Below are positions 53,459 through 63,341 of a stretch of DNA of 64,000 bases, piece by piece. The DNA comes from Plesiomonas sp051652165 (GTDB lineage: Bacteria; Pseudomonadota; Gammaproteobacteria; Enterobacterales; CAMTGL01), in NCBI RefSeq assembly GCF_051652165.1, contig NZ_JBOFTR010000004.1, positions 434,001 to 498,000 on the forward strand, in the 5' to 3' direction. The notes below the pieces were generated by a model. That model saw nothing but the letters and a program-made list of their open reading frames with translations, was not told the origin of the DNA and did no database searches. Numbering within the stretch: the first letter of the stretch is position 1; the number at the start of each line of letters is the position of its first letter. The position numbers were made by a program, and so were the translations under genes.

Positions 53459-54337
53459 TTATTGATACTGGCCCGCTCTTAATGCGGCAATTCGTTTATC
53501 CAGTGAAGGGTGGCTCATAAACAACTCACTGAAACTTTTTTTACCACTGTTGATACCAAATGCCATCATAGATCCTTCCATTTGTGGCTCGTGGCTGGTT
53601 TTTAAACGCTCAAGTGCAGCGACCATTTTATCACGGCCCACCAGCTTGGCAGAGCCCGCATCGGCGTGAAATTCACGGTAACGTGAGAACCACATAGCAA
53701 TAATGCTGGCTAGAATACCAAACACCAGTTCCAGCACCATGCTAATACCAAAGTAGATCAGCGGGTTTCCGTTACTGCTCTCTTCACCATCATCATTATT
53801 GGAAAGAAAACCGGATGCCACTTGCGCAATAATACGTGAAATAAAGATCACAAAGGTGTTCAATACACCCTGAATCAGGGTCATCGTGACCATATCACCA
53901 TTTGCAACATGGCTGATTTCATGGGCCAGTACAGCTTCGGCTTCATCACGAGTCATGCTCTCTAGCAACCCACTACTGACTGCCACCAGCGAATTATTAC
54001 GGCTTGGGCCAGTTGCAAATGCATTGATATCCATTGAGTGATAAACAGCCACTTGCGGCATTGCAATGCCTGACTGTTGTGCTTGCTGACGCACGGTTTC
54101 CATCAACCAACGTTCAACTTCATTGCGTGGTTGCTCGATAACCTCTGCCCCTACTGAACGCAAAGCCATCCATTTAGACATCATCAGTGAGATCAGCGAA
54201 CCACCAAACCCAAACAGGCCAGCCATAATAGCTAATCCAGCCACACTGCTCGATTGAATACCTGTCAGGCTCAGTACTAAACTGAAAACCATCATCACCG
54301 CAAGGTTAGTTAAAAGGAACAATGCAATACGCATCAT
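53459..54337 (-). CDS. htpX: Membrane metalloprotease HtpX
   Basis: An M48 family zinc endopeptidase of the inner membrane, 292 residues (E. coli 293), which degrades misfolded membrane proteins. There are two N-terminal and two central membrane segments. HEISH at about residues 137-141 is the HExxH zinc motif, and the third ligand Glu lies in FHADAGSAK, near the later conserved region. Start and spacing are typical. In E. coli htpX is under CpxR and heat-shock control, but I did not identify those sites. Confidence 0.96.
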   Translation of the reverse strand: MMRIALFLLTNLAVMMVFSLVLSLTGIQSSSVAGLAIMAGLFGFGGSLISLMMSKWMALRSVGAEVIEQPRNEVERWLMETVRQQAQQSGIAMPQVAVYHSMDINAFATGPSRNNSLVAVSSGLLESMTRDEAEAVLAHEISHVANGDMVTMTLIQGVLNTFVIFISRIIAQVASGFLSNNDDGEESSNGNPLIYFGISMVLELVFGILASIIAMWFSRYREFHADAGSAKLVGRDKMVAALERLKTSHEPQMEGSMMAFGINSGKKSFSELFMSHPSLDKRIAALRAGQYQ

Positions 54338-54764
54338 AAGCGTTACGTCCTTAGAGTCGAATCATGAGTAGAATTACAGGCATCATAGAGCCTGAATGTC
54401 ATCTTTCAAGCATTTTAGACATATTCTTTTTCATTTTAACGATCTTCATCAATATTTTAATTTAAAATAAGTGACAAGGATCAACTCTAGAGACAATGAA
54501 ATACGATATAGCATTTCATGTTCTAAATTTTACCGTCTAAGCACGCTTAAAAAAGCACAGATACCCTATCTGCATCAATACACTTATTCGAAAAATAAGC
54601 TTAAACATAAAGATGAAAGCAGTCATCTATACTGTATAGGGCAACAAGGGTAACTAATGATTACGACTATAGTCTTACTTGCGAAAATGCGATCTATAAC
54701 TGATAGTAAGTGTATACAAGGAAGCTCTGATATTGCATACACGCCACTCAGGTAAGGAGACCCC

Positions 54765-54923
54765 ATGGCCGACAAAGAAAACTACTTGGTTGCGATTGAT
54801 ATTTTACGTTGTCATTTAGGAAAAAGTTATGAAGAGGCGTGTGAAGTTTTAGGATTAGAAAAAAGTGCACACGGTTCACATACGAGCAACAGTGATTCGG
54901 CTTGCGTATTAGCCGCTGAATAA
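54765..54923 (+). CDS. Small uncharacterised protein, 52 residues
   Basis: AAGGAG lies seven bases before the ATG and a strong terminator follows the stop, so the frame is probably a real gene. The product starts MADKENYLVAIDILRCHLG and is acidic with two Cys residues. I recognise no family. It stands alone between htpX and bioD; the stretch 54338-54764 holds nothing else I can support. Confidence 0.6.
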   Translation: MADKENYLVAIDILRCHLGKSYEEACEVLGLEKSAHGSHTSNSDSACVLAAE

Positions 54924-54961
54924 TTACATACCTATCAACACTGTCATTAAGTTATATGTGA

Positions 54962-54987
54962 AAAAAGGCACTTTTTAGTGCCTTTTT
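54962..54987 (+). terminator. Terminator after the 52-residue ORF
   Basis: AAAAAGGCAC, TTTTTA loop, GTGCCTTTTT: a 10-bp perfect stem with A and T runs, about 40 bp after the stop. Confidence 0.85.
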
Positions 54988-55085
54988 ATGCGTTTATTTT
55001 TGTTGACCCTAACTAGGTATTGTTAGTGGAACATTTATCCAACGTATTGATAAAAGCTAAGAAAATATAATAAGAATAATTTATG

Positions 55086-55769
55086 TTACTCACTAAACAG
55101 CGGAGTTAAATTCATATATTTTTCTAGTTGCTGCGTTTCTGGGCGAGAGATATATGGAATTTCACCTAGTTGTGGTGCGGGTATGCGCGCACGCAGGGTT
55201 TGAATTAATTCAGCATAGTGTGTCAGGCACGGATTAACGCGGTTTGCTACCCAGCCAACCAGTTCAACACCATCATTGGCGATAGACTCCGCCGTAAGAA
55301 TGGCATGATTCAGACAACCGAGTTTAATGCCTACCACTAGGATCACGGGCATTTTTTCACCCACAACCCATTCAGAGAGGCTTTGTGTATCTGTCACCGG
55401 TACCCGCCAACCGCCACACCCTTCAACCAGAACCAGTTCAGCTTGTGATTCTAGTGTTGTGACACCTTTTGAAAGATGCGTAAAATCAATATCAATTCCG
55501 TCAAGCTTGGCAGCCAAATGCGGAGAGATAGGCTCACGCAGTGCTATCGGGTTCACTTGCTCATAAGGTACGGCAACAGACGCTGAACTTTGTAAAACCA
55601 ATGCATCACTGTTGCGCAGCCCCTCTTTGGTTTCTGTACAACCCGATGCAATGGGCTTATAGCCAACAATCGAGTGCCCCATACTGGCAGCAGCCTGCAT
55701 AAAGGCACGGCTAACCACAGTCTTACCCACTTCGGTATCGGTGCCCGTAACAAAAAAACGCTTACTCAT
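55086..55769 (-). CDS. bioD: Dethiobiotin synthetase BioD
   Basis: Makes dethiobiotin from DAPA, CO2 and ATP. The P-loop GTDTEVGKT is at residues 8-16 and the second conserved region VEGCGGWRVPV is near 113-123. Length 227 (E. coli BioD1 225). The ATG overlaps the bioC stop by 8 bp, so it is the last gene of the bioBFCD operon. Confidence 0.96.
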   Translation of the reverse strand: MSKRFFVTGTDTEVGKTVVSRAFMQAAASMGHSIVGYKPIASGCTETKEGLRNSDALVLQSSASVAVPYEQVNPIALREPISPHLAAKLDGIDIDFTHLSKGVTTLESQAELVLVEGCGGWRVPVTDTQSLSEWVVGEKMPVILVVGIKLGCLNHAILTAESIANDGVELVGWVANRVNPCLTHYAELIQTLRARIPAPQLGEIPYISRPETQQLEKYMNLTPLFSE

Positions 55770-56553
55770 TGACTATTACTCCACAACACACGTCATAGCT
55801 GGCTGGTAGCATCGCTTGCTGTTGAAATTTTTCGCGATAGTGCCGCTCCAGTTCAGCCAATTGTCGCCTTCCCCCCAGACCCGATCTCCGTTCACGGTGG
55901 ACATGGTTTGCGCCGATCGCTTTAAGATCACGCATTAAGGCAACAACACTGGGGTACATCACTTTTTTCGTGCTGAAGTTTAGGTGATGGTGCGAAATTC
56001 CTGCTTGCGCCAGCGCAATATTTATTTGATTAATCGAAAGAAATGCATTCACATGCGCATCTAGATCAATATTCGGGTCAACCGCATGCCAGCTCGCTCT
56101 TAATTCAGACAGGGTATTTTCCAATAAAGTAGCAAACAGAATTTTCCCCCCAGGACGAGTAATCCGGGTTAACTCACGAAACACCTGTGGCAAATTTCTG
56201 CTCCACTGGATAGCCAGACTGGTAAAACAGGTATCCACCGAGTTATCAGGTAACGGAATAGATTCCATATCTGCACACACATAGCATTCAGCGCTTTGCT
56301 GTGCGGCGGCAACGGCCAGCATGCCTTCGGCAATATCGAGTGCAATCACGCTGTGCCCGCGTTGCTGCCATTGACGGCTGAAATATCCAGTGCCGCACCC
56401 TATATCCAACAAAATACCGGCAGGAATATCGGCTAACTGCATCAAGTCGTGCCCGATTTCACGCTGCAGTGCCGCGGCACTGTCATAACTGGCCGCCGCT
56501 TTACTAAAACGGGCCGCAATTTGTGTATTATGGGAAGCAAAATGATTATACAT
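55762..56553 (-). CDS. bioC: Malonyl-ACP O-methyltransferase BioC
   Basis: The AdoMet-dependent enzyme that methylates malonyl-ACP to enter pimelate synthesis. Class I methyltransferase motif LLDIGCGTGYFSRQW lies near residues 48-62, and D of VIALDIAEGMLAV follows. Length 263 (E. coli 251). It overlaps bioF by 8 bp at its start and bioD by 8 bp at its end. Confidence 0.95.
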   Translation of the reverse strand: MYNHFASHNTQIAARFSKAAASYDSAAALQREIGHDLMQLADIPAGILLDIGCGTGYFSRQWQQRGHSVIALDIAEGMLAVAAAQQSAECYVCADMESIPLPDNSVDTCFTSLAIQWSRNLPQVFRELTRITRPGGKILFATLLENTLSELRASWHAVDPNIDLDAHVNAFLSINQINIALAQAGISHHHLNFSTKKVMYPSVVALMRDLKAIGANHVHRERRSGLGGRRQLAELERHYREKFQQQAMLPASYDVCCGVIVNE

Positions 56554-57790
56554 CCGCGGCCTCAGTAGCAGTTTTGGTATGCAGTGCTGCTATTTGTCGT
56601 GCTTCTGTGTGCAGTGTGGTTAGCAGATGTGAAATATCAGCGGGTGTATGTGCGGCAGTCAGTGTGATCCGCAAACGAGCACTACCGGGGGCGACCGTAG
56701 GTGGGCGAATGGCCGGTGCCCATATCCCACGCTGGTGCAAGCGGCTGGCCAGAGTCACTGCTGTGTGGTTATCCCCCAAAATAAGAGGCTGTATAGGTGT
56801 ATCAGAGGCCTGCAGTGTAAAGGGAATATCACGACAGCCCTGCTGAAACTGACTAATCAGTTGGCGTAAATGAGCACGCTGCTCATCGGCCTGCTGTACA
56901 CAACGGAGCGCCGCTTGCAGTGCGCAGGCCTGTGCCGGAGGCATTGCCGTGCTATAAATCAGATGGCGGGAGAACTGCAACAGATATTCAGCTACCGCCT
57001 GTGAGCACAACACCGCGGCCCCCCCAACGCCCCATGCTTTGCCAAAGGTGACAACCAAGATATCGGGTTTGATGCCAGCTTGTGCACAACTTCCCCGCCC
57101 TTGTGGGCCATGAATACCAATACCGTGCGCATCATCGACCAGCAACCACGCAGAATGCTGACTTGCGTGACGTTGTAACGCCGCCAGTGGAGCAAGATCG
57201 CCATCCATACTGAATACACCTTCAGTGATAATCAGGGTATTTCCTGCCGATGATGAACGGATGGCCTGTTTTTCTAGCACACGAGAGAGCGCAGACAGAT
57301 CATTATGCGCAAAGCGCCGTAAGGTGGCCGGAGAGAGCATTGCCGCTTCAATCAACGAGGCATGGCTGAGTTTATCGGCAACAATGTTGTCGCCCTCGCC
57401 ACACAGCGCCTGCACCACTGCCTGATTTGCGCTAAACCCGCTGATAAACAGCAAGGCGCGATCATATCCCAGCCAGTCTGCCAACTGCGCTTCAAACTCA
57501 GCATGTGCTTGGGTGTGTCCTGAAACGTGGCCAGATGCCCCACTTCCCGCACCGTATTGATGTAATCCCGCTTGCCATGCAGCCACGATCTGCGGATTTT
57601 TAGCCAACCCCAGATAGTCATTCGCGGCAAAATTTAAATAGGCAGATGATTCAGGTTGATGCGAGCCCGTAATCTGTTCTATTATCTTCACCGTGCGATC
57701 GCTGCCGTGCTGATTGATCACGCGTCGGCGCAACAACCCTTGTGCTTCACGAGCTGCCAGTGCACTACTTATTTTATGCTGCCAGCTCAT
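56546..57790 (-). CDS. bioF: 8-amino-7-oxononanoate synthase BioF
   Basis: A PLP enzyme joining pimeloyl-ACP and alanine. The catalytic Lys is in DILVVTFGKAWGVGGA, about residue 240, and the PLP-binding DDAHGIG lies near 205. Length 414 (E. coli 384). The extra 30 residues are mainly at the C-terminus (LLTTLHTEARQIAALHTKTA). It overlaps bioB by 4 bp (ATGA). Confidence 0.96.
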   Translation of the reverse strand: MSWQHKISSALAAREAQGLLRRRVINQHGSDRTVKIIEQITGSHQPESSAYLNFAANDYLGLAKNPQIVAAWQAGLHQYGAGSGASGHVSGHTQAHAEFEAQLADWLGYDRALLFISGFSANQAVVQALCGEGDNIVADKLSHASLIEAAMLSPATLRRFAHNDLSALSRVLEKQAIRSSSAGNTLIITEGVFSMDGDLAPLAALQRHASQHSAWLLVDDAHGIGIHGPQGRGSCAQAGIKPDILVVTFGKAWGVGGAAVLCSQAVAEYLLQFSRHLIYSTAMPPAQACALQAALRCVQQADEQRAHLRQLISQFQQGCRDIPFTLQASDTPIQPLILGDNHTAVTLASRLHQRGIWAPAIRPPTVAPGSARLRITLTAAHTPADISHLLTTLHTEARQIAALHTKTATEAADV

Positions 57791-58953
57791 CCGCGCTGTA
57801 CCTGTGTTTGATGCTGCACCTGAGTTTGATATTGTGCCTTCTGAACCGTTGCATCATAAAACAGGCTATTGCTGGTCTGCGGTTCGGCCTGCATAACCTG
57901 CTCCGCCAATTGGTCTGACAGTGCATTATCTCCCTGCTCAGTTACCGATGCTGCCGCGTTAATCCCCAAGCGTGAGAACAACCGTACATCACTATCCTCT
58001 TCTGGATTGGGTGTTGTCAGCAATTTACAGCCATAAAACACCGAATTTGCACCCGCCATAAAACACAATGCTTGCATCTGATCATTCATCTTTTCACGCC
58101 CTGCCGACAGCCGCACAAAAGAGCGTGGCAGCATAATCCGCGCAACCGCGATGGTACGAATGAAAGTGAAAGCATCTAAATCTTCAGCATCGGCCAGCGG
58201 TGTACCGGCCACTTTCACCAGCATATTAATCGGAACACTTTCAGGATGTGCGGGCAAATTAGCCAACTGAACCAGCAATCCGGCACGATCTTGCGCACTT
58301 TCACCCATGCCCACAATACCGCCGGAACACACCTTCATACCCGCAGAGCGAACATGCGCTAACGTATTCAAGCGATCATCATAAGTACGTGTGGTAATGA
58401 TCTGCTGATAGAACTCAGGCGAGGTGTCCAGATTATGGTTGTAGTAGTCAAGCCCCGCATCGGCCAGTGTTTCAGCTTGATCACTTGTCAACATTCCGAG
58501 TGTCATACAGGTTTCCAACCCAAGCTGTTTAACGCCTTCGACCATTTTGACCAAATACGGCATATCACGCGCTTTCGGATTTTTCCACGCTGCCCCCATA
58601 CAAAAACGGCTCGAACCGGCCAGTTTTGCTTTACGTGCTGATTCAAGCACGCTCTCCACTTCCAGCAAACGCTCGGCTTCAACGCCCGTTTGGTAGCGTG
58701 CACTTTGGGGGCAATACTTACAATCCTCTGGGCAAGCGCCTGTTTTTATGGATAAAAGCGTACTTACCTGCACATGATTCGGATCAAAATACTGCCTATG
58801 CACCTGCTGGGCGCGATACAGCAGATCCATAAATGGCAGCTCAAACAACGCACGGCTCTGCTCTACTGTCCAATCATGACGAACGGTGTTATCGCCTGCT
58901 AATGTCTGCTGTGCTATCGGTTGCACTCTAGGCTGTTCCATACCTTGCTCCAT
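57787..58953 (-). CDS. bioB: Biotin synthase BioB
   Basis: A radical-SAM enzyme that inserts sulfur into dethiobiotin. The [4Fe-4S] Cys motif CPEDCKYC and the following YQTGVEAERLLE match the family. Later AGREKMND and FYGCKLLTTPNP bind the [2Fe-2S] cluster region. Length 388 (E. coli 346): the N-terminus carries about 20 extra residues and the C-terminus ends in a Gln-rich run with a repeated HQTQVQ-like unit, not in E. coli BioB. First gene of bioBFCD, divergent from bioA. Confidence 0.97.
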   Translation of the reverse strand: MEQGMEQPRVQPIAQQTLAGDNTVRHDWTVEQSRALFELPFMDLLYRAQQVHRQYFDPNHVQVSTLLSIKTGACPEDCKYCPQSARYQTGVEAERLLEVESVLESARKAKLAGSSRFCMGAAWKNPKARDMPYLVKMVEGVKQLGLETCMTLGMLTSDQAETLADAGLDYYNHNLDTSPEFYQQIITTRTYDDRLNTLAHVRSAGMKVCSGGIVGMGESAQDRAGLLVQLANLPAHPESVPINMLVKVAGTPLADAEDLDAFTFIRTIAVARIMLPRSFVRLSAGREKMNDQMQALCFMAGANSVFYGCKLLTTPNPEEDSDVRLFSRLGINAAASVTEQGDNALSDQLAEQVMQAEPQTSNSLFYDATVQKAQYQTQVQHQTQVQRG

Positions 58954-59012
58954 GCTATTGCCGGATAAATAATCGTGAAAAAATTTTGGCTAGTGTAATT
59001 CTCACAGGTACA

Positions 59013-59045
59013 CTGTCAATAACATGAATTAATAATGGTTTACAT
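59013..59045. promoter_or_regulatory. Candidate BirA operator between bioB and bioA
   Basis: GGTTTACAT at 59037-59045 matches the right BirA half-site GGTTTACAA at 8 of 9 bases. The left half CTGTCAATA at 59013-59021, at the usual 15-base spacing, matches TTGTAAACC at only 5 of 9. It lies in the shared bioA/bioB promoter region, where BirA-biotinyl-AMP represses both operons in E. coli. Confidence 0.55.
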
Positions 59046-59062
59046 AAGGTTATTTTATCGCC

Positions 59063-60382
59063 ATGACTTCTATTGCCGATCTTGAGTTTGATCAGCGCCA
59101 TATCTGGCATCCTTACACCTCGATGAGCAACCCGCTACCCTGCTATCCAGTCAGCTCTGCACACGGAACTCGTATTTATTTAGAGGATGGAACAGCACTG
59201 ATTGACGGAATGTCATCATGGTGGGCGGCGGTACACGGCTACAACCATCCGGCACTCAATGCCGCATTACAGGCTCAGATCCCTAAGATGTCTCATATCA
59301 TGTTTGGCGGGATAACCCATCAGCCTGCAATAACACTGTGCCGTACGCTGGTGGATATCACGCCAACCGAATTTGAGTGTGTATTTTTATCTGATTCAGG
59401 TTCTGTTGCGGTGGAAGTCGCCATGAAAATGGCACTGCAATACTGGCAGGCACGGGCAGAGCCTCGTGCGGAATTTTTGACGATTAAGCACGGTTATCAC
59501 GGTGATACTTTTGGCGCGATGTCAGTCTGTGATCCTGAAAATGCTATGCACGGCTTGTATCAGGGGTTTTTACCACAACACCGCTTTGCTGATGCACCAC
59601 AATGTGGATTTAATGATCCGTGGGATGAGCGCGATATCGCCTCTTTTGCCCAACAGATAGAACAGCATCACCAAACGCTTGCGGCGGTGATCCTCGAACC
59701 TATCGTACAAGGCGCGGGAGGCATGCGAATTTACCACCCGAACTATTTACAAAAAGTGCGGGCACTGTGTGATCAGTATGGTGTATTGCTGATTGCCGAT
59801 GAAATTGCCACCGGATTTGGCCGTACCGGAAAGTTGTTTGCCTGCGAACACGCGGGTATCACGCCCGATATTTTGTGTCTGGGCAAAGCACTAACAGGCG
59901 GATATCTGACACTGGCGGCAACCATTACCACTCGCCATGTCGCCGATACCGTCTGTAATGGTGAAGCAGGCTGCTTTATGCACGGCCCAACGTTTATGGC
60001 TAATCCACTGGCATGCAGTGTTGCTAACGCGAGTTTGGCGCTACTGGCTACAGGGGAATGGAAAACACAGGTGGCTGACATTGAAGCGCAGCTAAAAGCC
60101 GAACTGCTGCCTCTGGCCGCATTGCCCCATGTTGCCGCTACGCGGGTATTGGGCGCTATTGGGGTTGTCGAGATGAAAGAGCCGGTATCAACGGCGCAAT
60201 TACAGGCTCAATTTGTGCAGGCCGGTGTTTGGATACGCCCGTTTGGAAAGCTGATTTACATTATGCCGCCGTATATCGCCACTCAAGATGATATACGGCA
60301 ATTAGTGCAGGCGATTTTCCACGTGATATCAGATAAATCATCTCAGATAACACCGCTTGGTGAAGCGGTTTCAGCCGAGTAA
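59063..60382 (+). CDS. bioA: DAPA aminotransferase BioA
   Basis: A PLP aminotransferase that converts KAPA to DAPA using AdoMet as amino donor. The active-site Lys is in DILCLGKALTGGYL, about residue 277. The earlier SGSVAVEVAMKMA and DEIATGFGRTG motifs are present. Length 439 (E. coli 429). It is divergent from bioBFCD and shares the BirA-type operator region. Confidence 0.97.
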   Translation: MTSIADLEFDQRHIWHPYTSMSNPLPCYPVSSAHGTRIYLEDGTALIDGMSSWWAAVHGYNHPALNAALQAQIPKMSHIMFGGITHQPAITLCRTLVDITPTEFECVFLSDSGSVAVEVAMKMALQYWQARAEPRAEFLTIKHGYHGDTFGAMSVCDPENAMHGLYQGFLPQHRFADAPQCGFNDPWDERDIASFAQQIEQHHQTLAAVILEPIVQGAGGMRIYHPNYLQKVRALCDQYGVLLIADEIATGFGRTGKLFACEHAGITPDILCLGKALTGGYLTLAATITTRHVADTVCNGEAGCFMHGPTFMANPLACSVANASLALLATGEWKTQVADIEAQLKAELLPLAALPHVAATRVLGAIGVVEMKEPVSTAQLQAQFVQAGVWIRPFGKLIYIMPPYIATQDDIRQLVQAIFHVISDKSSQITPLGEAVSAE

Positions 60383-60491
60383 CACTTAAATACGCTAATA
60401 AATCACTTTCGGATAAATAGCTAATACTAAACGGTCAGATACGTTGTACTGGTTATATAATCTCAAAGCGACATAATCTCAGATCAATACA

Positions 60492-60516
60492 CACCGCTTT
60501 ACAGCGTAAAGCGGTG
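60492..60516. repeat. Inverted repeat at the nrdG 3' end
   Basis: CACCGCTTTAC and GTAAAGCGGTG pair perfectly (11 bp, loop AGC) across the nrdG stop codon. No U-run follows on either strand. It may end transcription of the convergent bioA and nrdG inefficiently. Confidence 0.4.
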
Positions 60517-60966
60517 GATAATCTGATTCGCACTGCCGCGCCAGACCAATGCCGGATCAGCTTCAGCCTGAATAAATTTCCCATCCACCAGCGCATCAAT
60601 ATAGGGCAATACCGCTTGTTGCGTGGGCGTTAGCTCGGCACGTGTGTACCCACTCCACAACCAAATATCTTTATCTGGGCACTCGCGTTTCACCCGCTGA
60701 ACCAATGCAAGCACTGCCGAAACATTGGCAGGATGCAGCGGATCGCCGCCGGAAAGGGATAATCCGCGCCGCTTAATGCGGGTATCTAACAGATCAGCAA
60801 TGATCTGATCTTCCATCGCCTGCGTAAACAGGTGTCCAGAATCAAGCCGCCATGTAGACTGGTTATAACAGCCCCGACACTGGTGCTCACAACCCGATAC
60901 AAACAGTGTACAACGAGTTCCCGGCCCGTTAATCACATCGACCGGATAGTATTGATGATAGTTCAC
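60499..60966 (-). CDS. nrdG: Anaerobic ribonucleotide reductase activating protein NrdG
   Basis: The radical-SAM activase that generates the glycyl radical on NrdD. CEHQCRGCYN (CxxxCxxC) near residues 26-33 binds the [4Fe-4S] cluster. SLSGGDPLHPAN is the AdoMet GGE-type motif. Length 155 (E. coli 154). It lies 135 bp downstream of nrdD on the same strand and is probably co-transcribed under FNR and NrdR control. Confidence 0.96.
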   Translation of the reverse strand: MNYHQYYPVDVINGPGTRCTLFVSGCEHQCRGCYNQSTWRLDSGHLFTQAMEDQIIADLLDTRIKRRGLSLSGGDPLHPANVSAVLALVQRVKRECPDKDIWLWSGYTRAELTPTQQAVLPYIDALVDGKFIQAEADPALVWRGSANQIIHRFTL

Positions 60967-61101
60967 CGCAGTATTCCCACTTCAAGCATTGACTGGTGTA
61001 CAGCAAAAAAGAGTCTGTGCAATAAAAAAGTGACGCCGTCACACAAACTATCGTGTTTTCATCACAGGCATCACTCAAATCAGATCTTATTTAGCCCAAC
61101 G

Positions 61102-63222
61102 TTACAGGTGTTTCACCCGACGTTTTACCTCTTCTTGCTTACCATAGTTAAACGGACGCGCATCAGGGCTGCCCAGATAACCGCAAACACGACGAGTCAC
61201 TGATACTTTAGTTGGCTCATGATTACCACAACGTGGGCAGGTAAAACCTTTACTGGTGCACTCAAACTCACCGGTAAAACCGCACTCATAGCACTCATCT
61301 ATCGGGGTATTTGTACCGTAATACGGCACACGGCTATAGCTGTAATCCCACACATTTTCCAGCGCTTCAATATTATGCTGCATGTTCGGGTATTCGCCAT
61401 AACAGATAAAACCACCGTTCGCGATAGCCGGATAAGGCATCTCAAAATCGAGCTTATCGTATGGATTTACTGCTTTTTCAACATCAAGGTGGAAACTGTT
61501 GGTGTAGTAACCTTTATCGGTAACGCCCGCAACAATACCGAACTCTTGTGTGTCTATTTTGCAAAAACGGCTGCACAGGTTCTCACTCGGTGTACTGTAC
61601 AGGCTAAAGCCATAGCCGCTCTCTTCTTTCCATGCATCAGTGGCATCACGCAGGCACTGCACAATGGCAATGGCTTTTTCACGCAGCTCGGCAGAGTCGT
61701 ATACATGTGTTTGTGTACCGTATAGAGCATTCACGGTTTCATGCAGACCAATATAGCCAAGAGAAATAGACGCTCGACCATGCTTAAAGATCTCCGCCAC
61801 GCTATCATCGGCATTCAAGCGCACACCACATGCCCCTTCCATATACAGAATTGGCGCAACACGGGCTTTTACATCCTGCAAACGCGCAATACGAGTATCC
61901 AGCGCCTCTTTAGCCAGCGCTAAACGGGTATTCAGTAAGCGGAAGAATGCCTGTTCATCACCCTTTGCTTCCAACGCGATACGCGGCAGATTCAGGCTGA
62001 CAACACCAATATTGTTACGACCATCATGGATCAGCTCACCCTCTTCCTCATACGTACCAAGGAAACTGCGGCAACCCATCGGGGTTTTGAATGAACCGGT
62101 CACCTCTACCACTTTGTCGTAGTTCAGAATATCCGGATACATACGCTTGGTGGCACACTCTAGCGCAAGCTGCTTAATATCGTAGCTCGGGTCACTCGGC
62201 TTATGGTTCAAACCATCTTTAATCGCAAAGACCAGTTTTGGGAAAACGGCGGTTTTACACTTTTTCCCCAAACCAGCAATGCGGTTTTTCAGTATAGATT
62301 GCTGGATCAGGCGTGATTCCCATGAAACCCCCAGCCCAAAGCCAAAGGTGACAAACGGGGTTTGCCCATTTGCCGTGTGCAAGGTGTTCACTTCATACTC
62401 AAGTGATTGGAATGCGTCGTAACACTCTTTCTCGGTGCGAGCATGCGCAAAAGCCACTGGGTCAGCAATATCCCACTCCAGCGCAACTGCATGGTGCTTT
62501 TTGTAGCTGGCCGTAACATAAGGCGCAAGGATCTCATCAATCCGGTTGATGGTCGTGCCACCATAAATATGGCTCGCCACCTGCGCAATAATCTGCGCGG
62601 TCACTGCTGTTGCCGTTGAAATTGACTTTGGCGTGTCAATTTCAGCATTCCCCATCTTAAAGCCGTGTGTCAGCATCCCTTCAAGATCAATCAGCATGCA
62701 GTTGAACATCGGGAAGAATGGCGCGTAATCGAGATCATGGTAGTGCAGTTCACCGCGCTCATGCGCTTGTGCCACATCACGCGGTAACAAATGCTGCAAA
62801 GCATAGTGTTTGGCCACAATACCGGCCAGCAAATCACGCTGAGTTGGGATCACTTTACTGTCTTTATTCGCATTTTCATTGAGCAAAGCGGCATTGCTCT
62901 GCTCAATTAACCCACGAATTTCACTGTTCAAACGGCTGGTTTTTTCACGCGCAACATCACGATCGTGGCGATACTCAATGTAGGCTCTTGCAACCGCTTT
63001 ATGCGGCCCAGACATCAGTTGGTTTTCTACTGCATTTTGAATAGTATGAATGGCCACTTCCTGCGCGCCATTAAGGGAAGATTCGACAGCCTCTGCCACG
63101 GCTTCAGCATAGGTCGGGTTCATCTCTTCAACCGTTCGAGCCGCACTAATGACTGCGTTTTTAATCATTTCTGCATCGAACGCTACACGACACCCGTCAC
63201 GCTTAATTACCACCGGCTTCAC
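61102..63222 (-). CDS. nrdD: Anaerobic ribonucleoside-triphosphate reductase NrdD
   Basis: Reduces NTPs to dNTPs under anaerobic conditions using a glycyl radical. I use the GTG start at 63222 (KPVVIKRDGCRV, GGAGGAAG upstream), because it aligns with E. coli MTPHVMKRDGCKV and puts the radical site at G681 in RRVCGYLG, the same number as in E. coli. An earlier ATG adds 16 residues with no ribosome site. The N-terminal ATP-cone is followed by the catalytic barrel (KSISTATAVTAQIIAQVASH) and a C-terminal Zn site (CYECGFTG...CPRCG). 706 residues (E. coli 712). Upstream are NrdR and FNR boxes. Confidence 0.97.
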   Translation of the reverse strand: MKPVVIKRDGCRVAFDAEMIKNAVISAARTVEEMNPTYAEAVAEAVESSLNGAQEVAIHTIQNAVENQLMSGPHKAVARAYIEYRHDRDVAREKTSRLNSEIRGLIEQSNAALLNENANKDSKVIPTQRDLLAGIVAKHYALQHLLPRDVAQAHERGELHYHDLDYAPFFPMFNCMLIDLEGMLTHGFKMGNAEIDTPKSISTATAVTAQIIAQVASHIYGGTTINRIDEILAPYVTASYKKHHAVALEWDIADPVAFAHARTEKECYDAFQSLEYEVNTLHTANGQTPFVTFGFGLGVSWESRLIQQSILKNRIAGLGKKCKTAVFPKLVFAIKDGLNHKPSDPSYDIKQLALECATKRMYPDILNYDKVVEVTGSFKTPMGCRSFLGTYEEEGELIHDGRNNIGVVSLNLPRIALEAKGDEQAFFRLLNTRLALAKEALDTRIARLQDVKARVAPILYMEGACGVRLNADDSVAEIFKHGRASISLGYIGLHETVNALYGTQTHVYDSAELREKAIAIVQCLRDATDAWKEESGYGFSLYSTPSENLCSRFCKIDTQEFGIVAGVTDKGYYTNSFHLDVEKAVNPYDKLDFEMPYPAIANGGFICYGEYPNMQHNIEALENVWDYSYSRVPYYGTNTPIDECYECGFTGEFECTSKGFTCPRCGNHEPTKVSVTRRVCGYLGSPDARPFNYGKQEEVKRRVKHL

Positions 63223-63266
63223 TGAACTTCCTCCACTTGTTACCAACTCGCCATACTTTATGCAAA

Positions 63267-63313
63267 ACACTAAATATTGATGAGATGATAAAGCTATCTA
63301 CTAGATGTGGTGT
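63267..63313. promoter_or_regulatory. Tandem NrdR boxes upstream of nrdD
   Basis: ACACTAAATATTGATG (63267-63282) and CTACTAGATGTGGTGT (63298-63313) match the NrdR consensus acaCwAtATaTwGtgt at about 12 and 11 of 16 positions. Their start-to-start distance is 31 bp, the usual three-turn spacing of paired NrdR boxes. They lie 45 bp upstream of the nrdD start. Confidence 0.7.
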
Positions 63314-63341
63314 ATTAGGCGAGATTACGCGGTTTGACACA

